Assembly (NCBI RefSeq): GCF_035762905.1
Contig: NZ_DASUCC010000111.1
Location: forward strand, 1-64,000
Direction of reading: 5' to 3'
From: DASYTH01 sp035762905
Lineage (GTDB): Bacteria > Actinomycetota > Actinomycetes > Mycobacteriales > Pseudonocardiaceae
Length of the DNA: 64,000 nucleotides
Position numbers and translations under genes: made by a program. Under the pieces are notes generated by a model. The model searched no databases. It saw only the letters and a program-made list of their open reading frames with translations, and had not been told where the DNA came from. Every line of letters starts with the position of its first letter. Position 1 is the stretch's first letter. Positions 8,166 through 16,278 of the stretch are shown here, one piece after another.

Positions 8166-9424
8166 GTGCGCAGCATCCCCGCCCACAGCCCGGGGAAGTC
8201 GGACATCGTCTTGCCGGTGGCGGCGATGTCGTCCACCTCGACGCCGGGCACCACGAGGCCGACGATCGCCCCCGCGGTGGCCATCCGGTGGTCGGCGTGG
8301 GCGCGCCAGCGGCCGCCGTGCAGGGCTGCCGGCCGGATCGCCAGGCCGGTCGGGGTCTCGGTGACGTCGCCGCCGAGCCCGTTGAGCTCGGTGGCCAGCG
8401 CGGCCAGCCGATCGGTCTCGTGCCCGCGCAGGTGCGCGACCCCGTGCAGCACCGACGGTCCCTTGGCCAGCGCGGCGAGCGCGGCGACCGTCGGGGTCAG
8501 CTCACCTGCTTCGTGCAGGTCGACGTCCACTCCGGACAGTTCGGCCGGCCCGGTCACGGTCAGCCCGGCCGTGGAAAGCGTTACCTCGCAACCCATCGCG
8601 GTCAGAATATCGCGGATCGCCGCGCCCGCCTGGGTGGTCCGCGCCGGCCACCCGGCGATCGTCACGGTGCCCCTGGTGAGCGCGGCCGCGGCCAGGAACG
8701 GTGTGGCGTTGGACAGATCCGGCTCGACCATCCAGTCCCGCGCGGCGATCGGTCCGGGCGCCACCCGCCAGGTGTTCGGCTCGGAGTCGTCCACCGCGAC
8801 CCCGGCCTCGCGCAGCATCGCCACGGTCATCTCGATGTGCGGCAGCGACGGCACCGGCTTTCCGTCGTGGTGCACGGTCACCCCACGCCGGTAGCGGGCG
8901 CCGGAGAGCAGCAGCCCGGAGACGAACTGGGAGGACGCCGACGCGTCGATGGTCACCGCGCCGCCGCCGACCGATCCGGTGCCGTGCAGGGTGACCGGCA
9001 ACGCATCGCCGTCGATGCCGACCCCCAAAGCGCGCAACGCATCCAGCACCGTCCCCATGGGACGCTCCCGGGCCCGCGGGTCGCCGTCGAACCGGATGTC
9101 CCCGGTGGCCAGCGCGGCGGCCGGCGGGACGAACCGCATCACCGTGCCGGCCAGCCCGCAGTCGATCGACGCCGGGCCGCGGAATCCTTCGTGTGCCCCG
9201 AAACGCACGGTGTCCCCGGCGACGTCGGCCGGCACGCCGAGCGAGCGCAGCGCGTCCACCATCAACGTGGTGTCACGGCTCGACGGCACCCCGTGCACCG
9301 TGGCCGCCGATCCGGACAGCGCAGCAAGCAGCAGCGCCCGGTTCGTGATCGACTTGGATCCGGGAACGGCTACGGTGGCCCGAACCGGCGCCGTGGCGAC
9401 CGGTGCCGGCCAGTGCGTCGTCAT
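8162..9424 (-). CDS. aroA: 3-phosphoshikimate 1-carboxyvinyltransferase (EPSP synthase)
   Basis: Sixth step of the shikimate pathway: transfers enolpyruvyl from PEP to shikimate-3-phosphate. The 420-residue protein begins MTTHWPAPVATAPVRATVAVPGSKSITNRALLLAAL; the Lys/Ser/Arg of GSKSITNR bind substrate. It also has the LAGTVMRF motif (family LGNAGTAMR), DGDPRARERPMG and HADHRMATAGA near the C-terminus. The ATG at 9424 gives normal family length; the frame is open further upstream, but into the divergent gene. LAGTVMRF carries Thr-Val instead of Thr-Ala at the glyphosate-contact segment, a common actinobacterial variant. It overlaps rsgA by 4 bp. Confidence 0.95.
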   Translation of the reverse strand: MTTHWPAPVATAPVRATVAVPGSKSITNRALLLAALSGSAATVHGVPSSRDTTLMVDALRSLGVPADVAGDTVRFGAHEGFRGPASIDCGLAGTVMRFVPPAAALATGDIRFDGDPRARERPMGTVLDALRALGVGIDGDALPVTLHGTGSVGGGAVTIDASASSQFVSGLLLSGARYRRGVTVHHDGKPVPSLPHIEMTVAMLREAGVAVDDSEPNTWRVAPGPIAARDWMVEPDLSNATPFLAAAALTRGTVTIAGWPARTTQAGAAIRDILTAMGCEVTLSTAGLTVTGPAELSGVDVDLHEAGELTPTVAALAALAKGPSVLHGVAHLRGHETDRLAALATELNGLGGDVTETPTGLAIRPAALHGGRWRAHADHRMATAGAIVGLVVPGVEVDDIAATGKTMSDFPGLWAGMLRT

Positions 9425-9502
9425 GGTTGCCAATGATCCCGCATGGCCGGCTCGCCTGTGTCGGTGGGACATGTCACGATCGGTCAGGGAGGTGCACTGA
9501 CA

Positions 9503-10279
9503 TTGTGCGGACGGTATGCGGCGACGAAGGACCCGGCGACGTTGGCAGCGGAGTTCGACGCGGTCGACGAGACGGACTCCTACGAACCACGCGCGGACTA
9601 CAACGTTGCGCCCACCAAGCAGGAGGTCACCGTCGTCCAGCGGCACCCGCGGGACGACGAGGGCAATCCCGACCCGAACAGCACCGTGCGCAGCCTGCGG
9701 GTGATGCGCTGGGGCCTGGTGCCGTTCTGGGCCAAGGACAAGTCGGTCGGCGCGAAGATGATCAATGCCAGAGCGGAGAGCGTGGCCACCAAGCCGGCGT
9801 TCAAGTCCAGCCTGGCCAAGCGGCGCTGTCTGGTGCCGGCCGACGGCTGGTACGAGTGGCGCCGGGACGGCGGGACCAAGCAGCCGTTCTTCATGACCAG
9901 CGCGGACGGCTCCAGCCTGGCCTTCGCGGGACTGTGGTCCACCTGGCGGGACAAGGCCGACGAGGAGGCCGAGCCGCTGGTCACCTACACGGTGTTGACC
10001 ACGGACGCGATCGGGCAGCTGACCGACATCCACGACCGGATGCCGATGGTGCTGCCGCGGGAGTCGTGGGCGGCGTGGCTTGACCCGGACCGCGAGGACG
10101 TGTCAGACCTGCTGGTCGCGCCGTCGATGGAGTTGGTGTCGGCGCTGGAGCTGCGCCCGGTGTCCAGCGCGGTGAACAGCGTGCGCAACAACGGCCCTGA
10201 GCTGGTGGTCCGGCACGAACCCGTGCCGGACCTCGACGAGCCCGCCCTTTTCGACGTGGAGGACACGCCCGGACGATGA
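9503..10279 (+). CDS. SOS response-associated peptidase (YedK/HMCES-type SRAP)
   Basis: Covalently traps abasic sites in single-stranded DNA through an N-terminal cysteine. The catalytic Cys must be residue 2, and the sequence delivers this only if translation starts at TTG 9503, giving M-C-G-R-Y. An AGGGAGG site lies 8 bases upstream of this TTG, whereas the longer ATG start would bury the Cys. Other SRAP hallmarks follow: NVAPTKQ, RWGLVPFWAKD, MINARAES, the Glu of DGWYEWRR and the His of IHDRMPM. Length is 258 residues. It overlaps the following hydrolase gene by 4 bp (ATGA) and is divergent from aroA, as in mycobacteria (Rv3226c). Confidence 0.92.
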   Translation: MCGRYAATKDPATLAAEFDAVDETDSYEPRADYNVAPTKQEVTVVQRHPRDDEGNPDPNSTVRSLRVMRWGLVPFWAKDKSVGAKMINARAESVATKPAFKSSLAKRRCLVPADGWYEWRRDGGTKQPFFMTSADGSSLAFAGLWSTWRDKADEEAEPLVTYTVLTTDAIGQLTDIHDRMPMVLPRESWAAWLDPDREDVSDLLVAPSMELVSALELRPVSSAVNSVRNNGPELVVRHEPVPDLDEPALFDVEDTPGR

Positions 10280-10887
10280 CCGCCACCGAGATCGAGACCG
10301 CCTTCGGCCTCGCCCGGGCCGAGCTGCACTGCGTGCCCGAGCCACGGGCCGCCCTCCTGCTCGGCCACGGTGCCGGCGGCGGGATCGGCGCGCCGGACCT
10401 GGTGGCCGCCGCGCGCGGCGCGCGGGCGGCCGGCGTGCACGTGGCGCTGATCGAGCAGCCCTACCGGGTCGCCGGTCGCCGGGCGCCTGCGCCGGCCGCG
10501 CAGCTGGACAAGGCGTGGCTCACGGTGGCCGACGAGCTGTCCAAGGAGTTCTTCGCCGACCTGCCGTTGGTGTTCGGCGGCCGGTCCTCTGGAGCCCGGG
10601 TGGCCTGCCGGACCGCCGCCGAGGGCCAGGCGGTGGCCGTGGTCTGCCTGGCGTTCCCGGTGCACCCGCCCGGCCGGCCGGAAAAGACCCGCCAGCCCGA
10701 ACTGGACGAGGTCGAGGTGCCCACCCTGGTGGTGCAGGGCGACAACGACCCGTTCGGTCGCCCCGACCCCGCCCACCACCGCGAGATCGTCCTGTTCCCC
10801 GGCGATCACTCGCTCAAGCGCGACGCCACGGGCATCTCGCGCACCGTCGAGGAGTGGCTCGACCGCATCCTGCGCCCCCTCGATTAG
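10276..10887 (+). CDS. Alpha/beta-hydrolase family protein (Tex30/KANL3-like)
   Basis: A 203-residue compact alpha/beta hydrolase. It has the HGAGGGIGAPDL oxyanion segment, the nucleophile elbow FGGRSSGARVAC with its Ser, and a late VPTLVVQGDNDPFG strand carrying the acid, then GDHSLK with the His. These match the small dienelactone-hydrolase-like/Tex30 family. The physiological substrate is unknown. It is coupled to the SRAP gene by ATGA overlap, so the two are expressed together. It may be an accessory to the same repair operon, but nothing in the sequence proves that. Confidence 0.8.
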   Translation: MTATEIETAFGLARAELHCVPEPRAALLLGHGAGGGIGAPDLVAAARGARAAGVHVALIEQPYRVAGRRAPAPAAQLDKAWLTVADELSKEFFADLPLVFGGRSSGARVACRTAAEGQAVAVVCLAFPVHPPGRPEKTRQPELDEVEVPTLVVQGDNDPFGRPDPAHHREIVLFPGDHSLKRDATGISRTVEEWLDRILRPLD

Positions 10888-11072
10888 GGACCTGCTCCGT
10901 GGATCGTCGAGACAAGCCCCGGGCCGACCAACAGCAACCTCAGGGGCACCGTGGCGCAATCCAGCCACAATCAACCCGCTAACCACACCACCGGCTGGAA
11001 CGCAACAACAGCAGTCAAGACCCGGAGAGGCGGAACAGCGCCGGTGCCCCGGCCGGCCACGCGGCCAGCCTG

Positions 11073-11100
11073 GGGAATGCCGGACGGGTGTCGCGGCGTT
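11073..11100 (+). promoter_or_regulatory. Sigma-R-type promoter upstream of sigR (autoregulation)
   Basis: GGGAAT at 11073-11078 and GTT at 11098-11100 are separated by 19 bases. This is the consensus known for the SigR/SigH group (GGAAT, 18-19 bp, GTT). It lies about 110 bp upstream of the sigR start inside an otherwise gene-free 320-bp gap (10888-11211). It implies that thiol-oxidative stress, by releasing SigR from RsrA, amplifies sigR-rsrA transcription. Confidence 0.72.
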
Positions 11101-11211
11101 GCGTCCGGCGTGCCGACCACGCTGCGCGCGGCGGGTCTCCGATCTCGCCGCGTATCCTCGAAGCGATCCCATGCGTGTTCAACTATGGAAATCTCGCCGG
11201 AAGGGAGCCTG

Positions 11212-11838
11212 GTGCCCGGCACCGATATCCAGGCCAACGCGAAACCCGAGAGCCCGGTCGAGCGGGCTGAGCGGTTCGAGCGGGATGCCATGCCCATGCT
11301 CGACCAGCTGTACTCGGCCGCCCTGCGGATGACTCGCAACCCCGCCGATGCCGAAGACCTGGTCCAGGAGACCTACCTCAAGGCCTACGCCGCGTTCGAG
11401 TCGTTCCGTGCCGGCACCAACCTCAAGGCGTGGCTGTACCGCATCCTCACCAACACCTACATCAACGGGTACCGCAAGCGGCAGCGTCAGCCGATCCAGC
11501 AGCCGACCGAGGAGATCACCGACTGGCAGCTCGCCCAGGCCGAGAGCCACACCTCGACCGGCCTGCGGTCCGCCGAGCTGGAGGCGATGGACCGGCTTCC
11601 GGACACCGACGTCAAGGAAGCCCTGCAGCAGTTGCCGGAGGAGTTCCGGTTGGCGGTGTACCTTGCCGATGTCGAAGGCTTCGCCTACAAGGAGATCGCC
11701 GAGATCATGGGCACGCCCATCGGCACCGTGATGTCCCGGCTGCACCGCGGCCGCCGGTTGCTGCGTGACCTGCTGTCAGATGTGGCGCGTGAGCGTGGGT
11801 TCCTGCGCTCGGCCGAGCGAGAGGTGGCCGGGTCGTGA
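11212..11838 (+). CDS. sigR: RNA polymerase ECF sigma factor SigR/SigH (thiol stress)
   Basis: Redox-stress sigma factor. Region 2 spans MLDQLYSAALRMTRNPADAEDLVQETYLKAY, a classic ECF core-binding segment, and region 4 spans LPEEFRLAVYLADVEGFAYKEIAEIMGTPIGTVMSRLHRGRRLL (helix-turn-helix for the -35 element). The start is taken as GTG 11212 (208 residues) because GGAAGGGAG sits 7 bases upstream; ATG 11185 in frame would add 9 residues with no ribosome site. The stop overlaps the anti-sigma gene (GTGA). The partner RsrA-type gene, TB7.3-like gene and PdtaS kinase follow as in M. tuberculosis sigH. A matching promoter sits upstream. Confidence 0.92.
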   Translation: MPGTDIQANAKPESPVERAERFERDAMPMLDQLYSAALRMTRNPADAEDLVQETYLKAYAAFESFRAGTNLKAWLYRILTNTYINGYRKRQRQPIQQPTEEITDWQLAQAESHTSTGLRSAELEAMDRLPDTDVKEALQQLPEEFRLAVYLADVEGFAYKEIAEIMGTPIGTVMSRLHRGRRLLRDLLSDVARERGFLRSAEREVAGS

Positions 11839-12146
11839 GCTGCGGAAAACCCCATGAGACCGATTGCTCCGAGGTGCTCGCCGAGGTGTGGCTATTTCTT
11901 GATCACGAGTGTGACCAGACCCGTCGGGAGCTGCTGGAGAAACACCTCGACGAGTGCAGCCCCTGCCTGGAGCGCTTCGGGCTCGACGAGCACCTGAAGA
12001 TGCTGCTGGCGACCAAGTGCGGCGGTGAGCACGCCCCGGACAGCCTCAAGGAGCGGCTCCGGGCGAAGATCAGGAAGACCGTGCTCGAGCACACCAGCGT
12101 CACCGTGGAGGTCACCAGCGTCACCGTCGAGGTGCACGAGGAGTGA
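11835..12146 (+). CDS. rsrA: Zinc-binding redox-sensing anti-sigma factor RsrA
   Basis: A 103-residue ZAS-family protein that holds SigR inactive while reduced and releases it when a disulphide forms. The signature HLDECSPC (His-x3-Cys-x2-Cys) lies near residue 37, with an earlier Cys in KPHETDCSEVL and a later one in ATKCGGEHAP. The C-terminus ends in a short duplicated TSVTVEV stretch that looks like a recent internal 7-residue repeat. It starts at GTG 11835, overlapping the sigR stop by 4 bp, so the regulator and its inhibitor are made in step. Confidence 0.93.
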   Translation: MSCGKPHETDCSEVLAEVWLFLDHECDQTRRELLEKHLDECSPCLERFGLDEHLKMLLATKCGGEHAPDSLKERLRAKIRKTVLEHTSVTVEVTSVTVEVHEE

Positions 12147-12180
12147 GGTCCGGGGAACACGCCCGCGTTCCCCGGTTCGC

Positions 12181-12255
12181 TCAGCTGTGCGGCCGCTTGC
12201 CGTGGTTGGCCGAGCTCTTCTTGCGGTCGCGGCGCTTGCGGGCGCGCTTGGACAT
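12181..12255 (-). CDS. Ribosomal protein bL37-type 24-residue basic protein
   Basis: ATG 12255 to TGA 12181 encodes 24 residues, MSKRARKRRDRKKSSANHGK followed by RPHS. GAGGAG lies about 8 bases before the ATG. Two-thirds of the residues are Arg, Lys or His. From established knowledge, mycobacterial ribosomes contain a protein of this size and pattern (MSKRGRKRR...ANHGKRPN), named bL37, that binds 23S rRNA. The gene lies on the opposite strand between rsrA and the biotinylated-protein gene. It is far below the usual gene-length cut-off and is easily missed. Confidence 0.82.
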   Translation of the reverse strand: MSKRARKRRDRKKSSANHGKRPHS

Positions 12256-12391
12256 CGTGGTTTCTCCTCGGTGTTTCGATGGCACGGTCGGTGCCGAACA
12301 ATTCTGGCATGTTCGGCGTTGTCGCTCGCCCCGCGGTCGATCGTGGTTGGATGACCCTGAACCGATCCGCGGCGTCGAGGAGGAGCGGTCG

Positions 12392-12604
12392 ATGGCGGAG
12401 ATCCTCGCCGAGATAGTGGCCAACGTGCTGGAGGTCGTCGGCCACGAGGGTCAGGTCGTGGACGAGGGCGACACCGTGGTGATCCTGGAGTCGATGAAGA
12501 TGGAGATCCCGGTGCTCACCGAGCACAAGGGGACGCTCACCAAGATCGCCGTGAAGAAGGGCGACGTGGTCCAGGAGCACGATCTCATCGCGGTGGTCGA
12601 GTAG
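12392..12604 (+). CDS. Biotin/lipoyl attachment protein (TB7.3-like)
   Basis: A free-standing 70-residue biotinyl domain. It has the ESMKMEIP motif whose Lys36 is the expected biotinylation site, and the second half (GTLTKIAVKKGDVVQEHDLIAVVE) completes the flattened beta-barrel. GAGGAGGAGC is placed 4-5 bases before ATG 12392. The homologue TB7.3 (Rv3221c) lies at the same place next to the SigH/RshA pair in M. tuberculosis. Its carboxylase partner, if any, is not encoded nearby. It is likely cotranscribed with pdtaS, 12 bp downstream. Confidence 0.92.
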   Translation: MAEILAEIVANVLEVVGHEGQVVDEGDTVVILESMKMEIPVLTEHKGTLTKIAVKKGDVVQEHDLIAVVE

Positions 12605-12616
12605 TAGCTTCGGGCC

Positions 12617-14113
12617 GTGTCCACCCTCTCCGACCTACTCGCCGAGCACACCAGCCTGTCCGCGAAACAGGTCGACCACCTGCAGATGGTGGTGGCCGAG
12701 TGGCAGTTGCTCGCCGACCTGTCCTTCGCCGACTTCCTGCTGTGGGTGCAGGTGGACGAGGAGGACAACCAGGACGGCGCGGAGTTCCTCTGCGTGGCCC
12801 AGGCCCGGCCGACCACGGCGCTCACCGCGCACGGTGAGGACGTGGTGGGTTCCCGGGCGTTCGCTCGGGAGCATCCCCAGCTGCGCAAGGCGATCACCGA
12901 GCGGCGGATCTGCCGCGAGGAGGATCCCCGCTGGTACCTGGGGGTGCCGGTGCGCCGGGAGACGATCCCGGTGACGCACCGGGATCAGGTGGTCGCGGTG
13001 CTGTCCCGGGAGACGAACCTGGCCGTGCCGCGGGTGCCCAGCTCGCTGGAGATCGCCTATCTGGGCGTGGCCGGCGACCTGTGCCAGATGGTCGCCGACG
13101 GCAGCTTCCCCACCGCCGAGCCGTCCCCCGGGGTGCACACCAGCCCTCGGGTCGGCGACGGGCTGGTCCGGCTGGACGCCTCCGGCGCGGTCGTGTTCGC
13201 GAGCCCCAACGCCAAGTCGGCCTACCACCGGATGGGGCACGCGGCGGACCTGATCGGTGCCCGGCTGGTGCCGCTGACCAGGACGCTGATCGCCGACCCG
13301 TTCGACGCGACCGAGGTCGCCCAGCGCATCCTGACCGCGCTGGACGGCAAGCCGAGCATGCGGGTGGAGGCCGAGTCACGGCGCGGGGCCACGGTGCTGT
13401 TCCGGGCGCTGCCGCTGCGCCCGGACGGCAAGCCGGCCGGGGCGCTGGTGCTGGTTCGGGACGTCACCGAGGTGCGCCGCCGGGACCGGGCGCTGCTGTC
13501 CAAGGACGCCACGATCCGGGAGATCCACCATCGGGTGAAGAACAACCTCCAGACGGTCGCGGCGCTGCTCCGGTTGCAGTCCCGCCGGGCGACCAGCCAG
13601 GAGGCCAAGGACGCACTGGCCGAGTCGATGCGCCGGGTGGCCGCGATCGCGATGGTGCACGAGACGCTGTCCACCTCGGTGGACGAGCGGGTGGACCTGG
13701 ACTCGTTGGTGGACAAGGTGATCCCGGTGGTCGGCGACGTGGCGGTGGCGGAGAGCCAGGTCAAGGTGCGCAAGATCGGACAGTTCGGCGTGGTCTCCGC
13801 CGAGTTGGCCACGCCGCTGGTGATGGTGCTGACCGAGCTGGTGCAGAACGCGGTCGGGCACGCCTACCCGCCGGGTCAGTCGGGTGAGGTGCTGGTGTCC
13901 GCGGACCGGTCCACCCGCTGGCTGGACGTGGTGGTCAGCGACGACGGCCAGGGGTTGCCGCGCGGGTTCTCGCTGGAGCGCACCGACGGTCTCGGCCTGC
14001 AGATCGTGCGGACGCTGGTGGAGACCGAGCTGCGCGGTACGCTGTCGATCCGGCGCCGGGAGCGGCGCGGAACCGAGGCGGTGCTGCGGGTGCCGCTGTC
14101 GCACCGCCGGTAG
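12617..14113 (+). CDS. pdtaS: Sensor histidine kinase PdtaS
   Basis: Cytosolic kinase of the PdtaS-PdtaR system, in which the response regulator is an ANTAR RNA-binding antiterminator. The 498 residues are arranged as an N-terminal GAF-like domain (about 1-150), a PAS domain (about 170-290, GLVRLDASGAVVFASPNAKSAY), a HisKA_2 dimerisation helix REIHHRVKNNLQTVAALL with the phospho-acceptor at His304/305, and a HATPase domain with LVQNAVGHAYPPG and SDDGQGLPRGF. No membrane segment is visible. The start is GTG 12617. The cognate regulator gene is not in the window. A terminator follows at 14131. Confidence 0.9.
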   Translation: MSTLSDLLAEHTSLSAKQVDHLQMVVAEWQLLADLSFADFLLWVQVDEEDNQDGAEFLCVAQARPTTALTAHGEDVVGSRAFAREHPQLRKAITERRICREEDPRWYLGVPVRRETIPVTHRDQVVAVLSRETNLAVPRVPSSLEIAYLGVAGDLCQMVADGSFPTAEPSPGVHTSPRVGDGLVRLDASGAVVFASPNAKSAYHRMGHAADLIGARLVPLTRTLIADPFDATEVAQRILTALDGKPSMRVEAESRRGATVLFRALPLRPDGKPAGALVLVRDVTEVRRRDRALLSKDATIREIHHRVKNNLQTVAALLRLQSRRATSQEAKDALAESMRRVAAIAMVHETLSTSVDERVDLDSLVDKVIPVVGDVAVAESQVKVRKIGQFGVVSAELATPLVMVLTELVQNAVGHAYPPGQSGEVLVSADRSTRWLDVVVSDDGQGLPRGFSLERTDGLGLQIVRTLVETELRGTLSIRRRERRGTEAVLRVPLSHRR

Positions 14114-14130
14114 GGCCTGGGGACAGCAAC

Positions 14131-14161
14131 GAGCCCGGTCACCTCGAGGGGTGCCGGGCTC
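14131..14161. terminator. Hairpin terminator between pdtaS and whiB1
   Basis: GAGCCCGG (14131-14138) pairs with CCGGGCTC (14154-14161). The stem continues with CACC/GGTG after one bulged T. It sits between two convergent genes and can serve both strands. Confidence 0.7.
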
Positions 14162-14183
14162 AGTAGCTTTGCGGTACTGCGGC

Positions 14184-14438
14184 TCAGGCGTTGCTGCGTT
14201 GCCGGGTCCGGGCGTTGCGCCGCTTGAGGGCGCGTCGCTCGTCCTCGCTCATCCCGCCCCACACGCCAGCGTCCTGACCGCTCTCGAGCGCCCAGGCCAG
14301 GCAGTTGGAAGCGACGGTACAGCGGTGGCAAACGGCCTTTGCCTCGGCGATCTGCAGCAACGCAGGACCACTGGTCCCCACAGGGAAGAACAGCTCAGGG
14401 TCCTCGTCCCGGCAGGCCGCGCGGTGGCGCCAGTCCAT
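14184..14438 (-). CDS. whiB1: WhiB1-type iron-sulphur transcription factor
   Basis: An 84-residue WhiB-family protein. Four Cys (C9 in RAACRDED, then C37 and C40 in KAVCHRCTV, and C46 in SNCLAWAL) bind a [4Fe-4S] cluster. The GVWGGMSEDERRALKRR turn and the basic C-terminus contact the sigma factor and DNA. WhiB1 of mycobacteria is an essential, nitric-oxide-sensitive regulator. Sequence and location beside pdtaS match it. The 230-bp upstream region carries a CRP-like box and a TTGACA element. It converges with pdtaS. Confidence 0.92.
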   Translation of the reverse strand: MDWRHRAACRDEDPELFFPVGTSGPALLQIAEAKAVCHRCTVASNCLAWALESGQDAGVWGGMSEDERRALKRRNARTRQRSNA

Positions 14439-14532
14439 GGTTAATTGCTCCTCGCTTAGGCGCGGTTGGTCGCACCTGTGGTCGTCATCCGGTCGTCGGG
14501 GTGCTTGTGAATGCTTTCACGAACCAGCTAGA

Positions 14533-14570
14533 TGTCAAGAGTTCTCATGCACCCGGTGAGTGACCTCACC
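14533..14570 (-). promoter_or_regulatory. whiB1 promoter: TTGACA -35 element and CRP-like operator
   Basis: On the minus strand TTGACA occupies 14533-14538. A perfect dyad GGTGA-N6-TCACC lies at 14555-14570, close to the TGTGA-N6-TCACA consensus of CRP/Cmr regulators. The dyad centre is about 27 bases upstream of the -35 centre, which puts it near -61 from the predicted start, a classical activating position. In M. tuberculosis whiB1 is known to be activated by the cAMP receptor protein Rv3676. The -10 element is not clear, and the start site is inferred. Confidence 0.6.
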
Positions 14571-14671
14571 CAAAAGAAACAGGTAGAAGGCCTGTCGATG
14601 CACAGAGTTACGATTCGGTCTCGATCATTACGGACCGTACGACGGCTGGTTCGCACCCCTCGATCGAGGAC

Positions 14672-15601
14672 TCAGATCACCACGGTGAGCGCCCGCGGTA
14701 CGGACTGGAATGTCACGACCGTGGGTTCCCCGATGAGGTCGCCGTCACATTGCACCCGAACCGGTTCCTCTGACGTCACCCGAATCTCGTCAACGTCATC
14801 GAGCCGCAACAGGTTCCGGCCGCGGGTTTCCCCCTTGCGGCTGATCGCCTGGGTGAGGTGTCGCAGCACGGTGGGTAGATGCAGGCTGGTCAGGGCGAAC
14901 ACGCCGAGCCCGCCTTCGAAGCTGCACCCCCGGTTGAGGTGGATCGCCCGGCCGCCAAGGTAGGTCCACGGGTCGGTGTTGGAGACGAACACCAGGCGCA
15001 GGTCGGACACCGGTTCCTGGCCGGGCAGCTGCACCGTGAGCCGCTGTTTGCCCTGGGACGGGCGCAGGTACTCAGCCACGGCGACCCGGGCGTAAAGGGC
15101 CGGGCTGGCCCGCTTGCCGCGCTTGCGGTGCACGTCGGCCACGACGTCGGCGTCCCAGCCGACCCCGGCGCTGAAGGTGAACCAGCGGCCCGGCGTGCAA
15201 TTGGTGGTCACCTTGCCGAGCCCGACGGTCCGGCCCCGACCCTCGGCGATCGCGAGGAGTAGCTGATGCGCCGCCTCGATCGGGTGACGGGGCAGGCCGA
15301 GCGCCCGGGCGAACACGTTAGCCGAGCCGCCCGGCACGATGCCCAGCTTGGGCACCGCGCCACTGGCGCCCTCGGCCAGCAGGCCGTTGACCACCTCGTT
15401 GACGGTGCCGTCGCCGCCGTGCGCGACCACCAGATCGACGCCGTCGACCGCGGCCTTGGCGGCCGCCGCCATCGCGTGCCCGCGGTAGTCGGTCTCGACC
15501 ACCTCGAGCTTGACCTGGCTGGCCAGGGCGTGCGCAAGCACATCCCGACCGGCGGCCGTTGTCGCGGTCGCCTTGGGGTTCACCACCAGCACTGCACGCA
15601 T
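14672..15601 (-). CDS. Diacylglycerol/lipid kinase family protein (YegS/DgkB-like)
   Basis: A 309-residue soluble lipid kinase of the DAGK-catalytic family. It starts MRAVLVVNPKATATTAAGRD, has the ATP-binding glycine motif AHGGDGTVNEVVNGL and the PGGSANVFARALG segment, and ends with the C-terminal beta-sandwich VRVQCDGDLIGE. The family phosphorylates diacylglycerol or related lipids at the membrane surface. The ATG at 15601 is the first position consistent with family length; the frame remains open far upstream into a non-homologous tail. It lies divergent from the small membrane-protein gene and head-on to no promoter on the whiB1 side. Confidence 0.85.
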   Translation of the reverse strand: MRAVLVVNPKATATTAAGRDVLAHALASQVKLEVVETDYRGHAMAAAAKAAVDGVDLVVAHGGDGTVNEVVNGLLAEGASGAVPKLGIVPGGSANVFARALGLPRHPIEAAHQLLLAIAEGRGRTVGLGKVTTNCTPGRWFTFSAGVGWDADVVADVHRKRGKRASPALYARVAVAEYLRPSQGKQRLTVQLPGQEPVSDLRLVFVSNTDPWTYLGGRAIHLNRGCSFEGGLGVFALTSLHLPTVLRHLTQAISRKGETRGRNLLRLDDVDEIRVTSEEPVRVQCDGDLIGEPTVVTFQSVPRALTVVI

Positions 15602-15781
15602 GGGCGCAGCGTATGCGGTGCCGTTCCCGTCCCGTCCGGTACCGGTCCCCTTCCTCCTCGCAGCCTCGCGCGAGTGCACCCAGACGACCGTCTGCTCGCG
15701 AGAAGCAGTCTGACTGTACTGATCGTCCCTCGAAGGGCTGGCGTTAGGGACCCCCGTCCGGGTGGGGTTACGATCACCCGA

Positions 15782-16186
15782 ATGCAGGTATCCGCCGCTC
15801 CGCGCAGTGTTCGGGTTGCGGGTGTGCTGGTCGGGCTCCAGGGACTTGCCGGTCTGGCCTTCGCCGTCGCGCTCCTCGTCCGCGCCTTCGACGACGCCGG
15901 TCCCGGCGGCAACCTGTTCGGCGAGGCCGGCTACTTCGCCCTGCTCGGCGCCGGCGTCCTCGCCTGCGGCATCGGCCTGCTCCTCGGCAAGACCTGGGCG
16001 CGCACCCCCACCCTGGTCATCGAGATCGTCCTGCTCGGCGTCTCCTGGTACGCCATCGGCCCGTCCAGCCGCCCCGCGTACGGCCTCCCCGTCGCCGCCC
16101 TCGCCATCCTCATCCTGGTCCTCCTCCTCGCCGTCCCCGCCCGCGCCTGGGCCGACGGCGACCCCGAGGATTCGCAGCGCCGATGA
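15782..16186 (+). CDS. Small four-helix integral membrane protein, function unknown
   Basis: A 134-residue hydrophobic protein starting MQVSAAPRSVRVAGVLVGLQ, with about four transmembrane helices: GVLVGLQGLAGLAFAVALLV, YFALLGAGVLACGIGLLLG, LVIEIVLLGVSWYAI and LPVAALAILILVLLLAVP. Short charged loops lie between them, and an acidic ADGDPEDSQRR tail follows. No recognisable family. The start is ATG 15782; upstream in-frame GTG codons exist. The 180-bp gap to the lipid kinase would hold the divergent promoters. Confidence 0.7.
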   Translation: MQVSAAPRSVRVAGVLVGLQGLAGLAFAVALLVRAFDDAGPGGNLFGEAGYFALLGAGVLACGIGLLLGKTWARTPTLVIEIVLLGVSWYAIGPSSRPAYGLPVAALAILILVLLLAVPARAWADGDPEDSQRR

Positions 16187-16278
16187 GTGCCGCAGCCGGG
16201 ACCTGCCAGCCCCGCCAGATGCCCTGAACGGTCGCAGAACCCGGGCTCGGGTCTCCACCCGCATGCGACCCTGGGTCC

